The notes below the pieces were generated by a model. It was not told where the DNA came from and made no database searches. It was given only the letters and a program-made list of their open reading frames with translations. A stretch of 8,767 bases of DNA. Source: Chloroflexota bacterium. GTDB lineage: Bacteria; Chloroflexota; Anaerolineae; Anaerolineales; Anaerolineaceae. The DNA lies in the NCBI GenBank assembly GCA_011053085.1, contig DSBE01000185.1, positions 1-8,767 on the forward strand. Reading direction: 5' to 3'. Below are positions 6,164 through 8,767 of the stretch, one piece after another (within the stretch, counting starts at the first letter, position 1; each line of letters begins with the position of its first letter). Position numbers and translations under genes: made by a program.

Positions 6164-7516
6164 ATGAGCATTACTACAATTGCCTTAATCCTGGCTGCTC
6201 TGCCGCTATTTTTCTTCTTGGCCAGTTTTGCCAGCATCTCGTTTCGTGAGCAGGAGCGGCGCGCCGGCTGGAAAGTGTTGGGCAGTCTGCTTATGTTAAC
6301 CGCCTCCGCAACCGTCGTTGCGTGGCTGGGCGGTATCGCTGCACAGGCTGCCCTGTATGCCATGCTTGGGCTGTACATTCTCCTCGCCTTTTTGTTCTTT
6401 GTGCCGGGCAAAAAGCACCAGGAGCCCGCGCAACATCCCCGGCGGCGTTATGATGAGCGCCGCATCATGTTTGCGCGCATGCGCATGCGGCCTGATTCAA
6501 CCAACTATCAGGATTATTACCGACAACACCCTGAGGATTTGGCAGGGGATGAAGCCATTCGTCAAAACAGCTGGCACAACCGGCAGGAGCTTTCTTCGCG
6601 CTTGATGGATGCGGCTGCCCATGCCAGTTTTGCTGCGGTCGGCAGCCTGCGCAGCCTGGTCGATGGTGAAGCTGCCCCTGACAAGATCGACATCCCTGCT
6701 GAAGAAAGAACTGCTTACCTTTGCGGGTTGGCAAAATTTTTCGGTGCGCTGGATGTTGGTGTTACCGCATTAAAGCCAGTCCATATCTATTCCCATGTCG
6801 GCAGAGGGGCGGGAGAATGGGGACAAGAAATTGCATTAAACCACACCCATGCCATCGCATTGACGACAGAAATGGCGCGGGAAAACATCATAAGCGCCCC
6901 GCGCCAGCCGGTGATGGCGGAATCTGCCCGGCAATATGCCCGGGCCGGCCTGACCGCCGTGATGCTGGCCGCCGCCATCCGCGCCATGGGCTATGAAGCA
7001 CGCGCCCATATTGACGGCAGCTACCAGGTTATCTGCCCGCTGGTGGCGCGCGACGCCGGGCTGGGCGAGATCGGCCGCATGGGCCTGTTAATGACGCCGC
7101 GGCAGGGCCCGCGCGTGCGCCTGGCGGTGGTGACCACCAACCTGCCCTTGCAAGCACATGATTATCAACCTGACCATGCCATCATCGATTTCTGCAATCG
7201 ATGCAACGTATGCGCTGCGAACTGCCCCGGCAAAGCCATTCCCACCGGGGAGCGCATCATGATAAACGGCGCCTTGCGCTGGCAGATTGACCAGCAGCGC
7301 TGTTACCATTTCTGGACACGCGCCGGCACTGATTGCGGCCGCTGCATGGCGGTCTGTCCGCTGGCGCACAGCGACCATTGGACCCACAATCTGCTGCAGC
7401 AGGGCATCCAGCGTTCCGCCGCCTTTCGACAGACATATGTCAAGTTAGACCGCTGGCTGTATGGCGCACATCCCCAACCAAAAGGCGCCCCCGCCTGGCT
7501 GCCGCGCGATCATTGA
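6164..7516 (+). CDS. reductive-dehalogenase-like iron-sulfur protein with N-terminal transmembrane helices
   Basis: The 450-residue protein has three hydrophobic helices (about 4-25, 36-57 and 60-80), a basic linker (KK at 83-84, RRR at 93-95) and a soluble domain of the RdhA type. The segment DAGLGEIGRMGLL (297-309) followed by TPRQGPRVRLAVV (311-323) is characteristic of cobalamin-dependent reductive dehalogenases. Two ferredoxin-type clusters follow: C344-x2-C347-x2-C350-x3-C354-P and C380-x10-C391-x2-C394-x3-C398-P. Classical respiratory RdhA enzymes have a Tat signal and a small RdhB membrane anchor. Here there is neither, so the helices are likely the anchor. By the positive-inside rule, with basic residues after helix 1 and after helix 3, the catalytic domain would face the cytoplasm. 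A class of putative dehalogenases with such helices is known from genomes. The substrate is unknown. The start at 6164 has only a weak, distant AGGA. The gene lies 28 nt after higA and overlaps the convergent tetR gene by 7 nt. Confidence 0.82.
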   Translation: MSITTIALILAALPLFFFLASFASISFREQERRAGWKVLGSLLMLTASATVVAWLGGIAAQAALYAMLGLYILLAFLFFVPGKKHQEPAQHPRRRYDERRIMFARMRMRPDSTNYQDYYRQHPEDLAGDEAIRQNSWHNRQELSSRLMDAAAHASFAAVGSLRSLVDGEAAPDKIDIPAEERTAYLCGLAKFFGALDVGVTALKPVHIYSHVGRGAGEWGQEIALNHTHAIALTTEMARENIISAPRQPVMAESARQYARAGLTAVMLAAAIRAMGYEARAHIDGSYQVICPLVARDAGLGEIGRMGLLMTPRQGPRVRLAVVTTNLPLQAHDYQPDHAIIDFCNRCNVCAANCPGKAIPTGERIMINGALRWQIDQQRCYHFWTRAGTDCGRCMAVCPLAHSDHWTHNLLQQGIQRSAAFRQTYVKLDRWLYGAHPQPKGAPAWLPRDH

Positions 7517-8154
7517 TCTGCCTGGCGCGGCACCTGCCATTGATCCTGCGGGTTCTCCAGGTTGTCCAGCATGGTATTTAGCATGCGTTCCGACACCTCG
7601 TGAAAGACTTGTTCGCCTGCCATCAATGAATGGCGCAGGATGACACAGCCATGGATGCAGGTCCACAACTGCAGCACCAGCAATTCTTCGTTGAAACCCG
7701 GCGGCAGATTCAGCAGGTCCATCTTGCGCGCCTGGCGCAGTTTTTTCTGCATGTAGCGGAAGTGCAGGGTGTTGAAGATCTCTTTGTAGTTGGGGCGGGC
7801 ATGGTCATAGCGCTCATAGATGAGCAGGTATAACTGCGGCTGCTCAACGGCGAACGCCAGCAGGGTGCGGCAGGCGGTGCGCACATCATCCAGCGGGTTG
7901 CCGTTCAGCCGCTCGGTTTCCGCAAAGGCATGCGCCATGCGCTTGAGCGCACGCTCGCGCACTGCTTGCAGGATGGCTTCTTTGCCGTCAAAATGTTTGT
8001 AGAGCGCAGCCGGGCTTAACCCGATGGCCTGCGCCAGCTGCCGCATCGAGAGTGCTTCTTGACCGTCTGCTTCAATGATCCGGGTGGCGATATCGACGAT
8101 CTTGCGGCGTGTGGTGGTTGCGCTGCTGATCCTTTGGATCGTTATCGTGTCCAT
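7510..8154 (-). CDS. TetR-family transcriptional repressor with WHG-type C-terminal domain
   Basis: The 214-residue protein has the N-terminal three-helix TetR DNA-binding domain (about 16-62), including the helix-turn-helix MRQLAQAIGLSPAALYKHF (37-55) followed by DGKEAIL. The all-helical ligand domain contains LWTCIHGCVIL (163-173), the W-x2-hHG signature that gives WHG-type TetR proteins their name. Such proteins usually repress their own gene and a neighbour, and are released by a small hydrophobic ligand, which is not identifiable here. The ATG at 8154 has AGGAG (8162-8166) 7 nt upstream, and a palindromic site lies just beyond it. The likely regulated neighbour is the divergent fatty-acid-hydroxylase-like gene. 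The 3' end overlaps the end of the dehalogenase-like gene tail to tail, so both stop codons lie within 7 bp. Confidence 0.9.
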   Translation of the reverse strand: MDTITIQRISSATTTRRKIVDIATRIIEADGQEALSMRQLAQAIGLSPAALYKHFDGKEAILQAVRERALKRMAHAFAETERLNGNPLDDVRTACRTLLAFAVEQPQLYLLIYERYDHARPNYKEIFNTLHFRYMQKKLRQARKMDLLNLPPGFNEELLVLQLWTCIHGCVILRHSLMAGEQVFHEVSERMLNTMLDNLENPQDQWQVPRQADQ

Positions 8155-8170
8155 TTCGTCACTCCTGGGG

Positions 8171-8185
8171 GTGAACGCTGTTCAC
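8171..8185. promoter_or_regulatory. 15-bp palindrome in the tetR leader, likely TetR operator
   Basis: GTGAAC (8171-8176), the 3-nt centre GCT, and GTTCAC (8180-8185) form a perfect inverted repeat of the size and symmetry bound by TetR-family dimers. It lies 16 nt upstream of the tetR start codon, just downstream of the predicted transcription start. Repressor bound there would block its own transcription. It is over 300 nt from the divergent gene, so control of that gene would need another site. Confidence 0.65.
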
Positions 8186-8199
8186 TTCCCTTTGGTTTT

Positions 8200-8228
8200 A
8201 GTGTACAAAAAACAACCGCTCAGGGCAA
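8200..8228 (-). promoter_or_regulatory. predicted promoter of the tetR gene
   Basis: Reading the minus strand, TTGCCC (8228-8223; 4 of 6 matches to -35) and TACACT (8205-8200; 4 of 6 matches to -10) are 17 nt apart. The expected transcription start, near 8193, would place the palindrome at 8171-8185 immediately downstream, a common position for autorepression. Confidence 0.4.
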
Positions 8229-8465
8229 CAATTTTTAACCTTAAGCCAGATACGGCAACTGGTTGCACGCTTATTCCCATCTTTATGCCCATATGTGGCG
8301 GTTTGGTACCGGCGAACCCTGTCAATCAGGCAAATTTCTCTATCTTCCATGAATCTTAACAAAAACCGAACAGTTCAGGTGATGATTGGTCTGCAAAATT
8401 TGCCCTGTCTTTTTGCACCCATGCCTGCCAACAGCCATTCTCATCGAAGGCAGCGCATCATCGGT
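8229..8465. other. intergenic stretch with nothing recognisable
   Basis: This is the middle of a 361-nt gap between divergent genes (8155-8515). Short open frames here lack ribosome binding sites and any family resemblance. I see no terminator hairpin, tRNA, repeat array or riboswitch-like structure. The ends of the gap hold the tetR promoter/operator and the -10 of the next gene. Confidence 0.5.
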
Positions 8466-8471
8466 TATAAT
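8466..8471 (+). promoter_or_regulatory. -10 element of the hydroxylase-like gene
   Basis: A perfect TATAAT lies 44 nt before the ATG at 8516. No good -35 is found 16-18 nt upstream, so the promoter may need an activator or be weak. Confidence 0.45.
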
Positions 8472-8515
8472 GAAGCTATCTGATCCACTCCCTCTTCATT
8501 CTACAGGAGTCTCCC

Positions 8516-8767
8516 ATGTCCCGTCGCCCTGTCCCCACCGGTATCGATAACGAAATTAACGACCCTGTCCGCCTGTTTGATTCCGATTTTCTGGAATTTT
8601 TCTCCCACATTTCGCCCATCACTGTGCTGGTGATCTGGGTGCCCGTGGTAGCATTTTTCCTGTGGCGCGCATTTGCCCTGCGCCCCGCTGGTGCAGGCTG
8701 GCTGTTCATCCCGCCAGGGGTGTTGATCGGCCTGTTCCTGTGGACGATTTCTGAATACCTGCTGCAC
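8516..8767 (+). CDS. membrane fatty acid hydroxylase / sterol desaturase-like protein, N-terminal part only
   Basis: Only 84 codons are in the window and the frame is open at the edge. The ATG has AGGAG (8505-8509) 6 nt upstream. The translation has a polar N-terminus of about 30 residues, a first membrane helix (about 34-50), a short basic loop (RAFALRP) and a second helix (about 60-77). It ends in WTISEYLLH (76-84). In fatty acid hydroxylase superfamily proteins, a Glu-Tyr-x-x-His ending at the close of a membrane helix begins the first histidine box (HxxxxH) that binds the di-iron centre, so His84 would be the first metal ligand. These enzymes hydroxylate lipid acyl chains or related compounds. 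The remaining histidine boxes lie outside the window, so the call rests on this short match. The divergent TetR gene may regulate it. Confidence 0.6.
   Translation, partial: MSRRPVPTGIDNEINDPVRLFDSDFLEFFSHISPITVLVIWVPVVAFFLWRAFALRPAGAGWLFIPPGVLIGLFLWTISEYLLH

Noticed and set aside
6164..7516. Epoxyqueuosine reductase (QueG) as the identity of the iron-sulfur protein
   Set aside because: QueG also has a cobalamin fold and two 4Fe-4S motifs, but it is soluble and has AGLGWIGKN-type text rather than DAGLGEIGRMGLL. The three N-terminal helices also argue against it.
8075..8483. Plus-strand short open frames (8075-8359 and 8295-8483) between tetR and the hydroxylase-like gene
   Set aside because: One begins antisense inside the tetR coding region; neither has a ribosome binding site or recognisable family sequence.

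Overview
The window looks like a stretch of bacterial chromosome, moderately GC-rich, with dense coding and start codons that include GTG and TTG. My best guess for the source is Chloroflexota (an Anaerolineae-like bacterium). This rests on the overall style of the proteins: a GT39-like membrane glycosyltransferase, an AcsA-like ligase, a membrane-tethered reductive-dehalogenase-like protein and a fatty acid hydroxylase. No marker gene in the window proves it. I see no rRNA, tRNA, CRISPR array, insertion sequence or phage gene.

Left part (1-1689, minus strand): most of a large polytopic GT-C type glycosyltransferase, cut off by the window edge at its C-terminal end. A 182-nt intergenic region (1690-1871) separates it from a divergent operon. 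That gap holds an inverted repeat lying between two opposite-facing -10-like hexamers.

Central operon (1872-5405, plus strand): an acetyl-CoA-synthetase-like ANL ligase, a stand-alone acyl carrier protein starting 1 nt later, an N-acetylmannosamine-6-phosphate 2-epimerase (nanE), and a ROK-family sugar kinase starting 1 nt after nanE. NanE plus a ROK kinase is a familiar half of N-acetylmannosamine/sialic acid catabolism. A ligase-ACP pair at the front of the same transcript is less usual and suggests an acyl group is loaded on a carrier in connection with amino-sugar metabolism.

Right part (5460-7516, plus strand): a higBA toxin-antitoxin pair with a near-perfect palindrome over its predicted promoter, reaching into the toxin start codon. 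Then, 28 nt behind higA, comes a reductive-dehalogenase-like protein with two complete 4Fe-4S motifs and three N-terminal transmembrane helices in place of a Tat signal. No rdhB-type anchor gene is adjacent.

Far right: a TetR-family repressor gene on the minus strand converges on the dehalogenase-like gene and overlaps it by 7 nt. The repressor has a perfect 15-bp palindrome in its leader. After about 360 nt of noncoding DNA, the beginning of a membrane fatty-acid-hydroxylase-like gene runs off the window on the plus strand.
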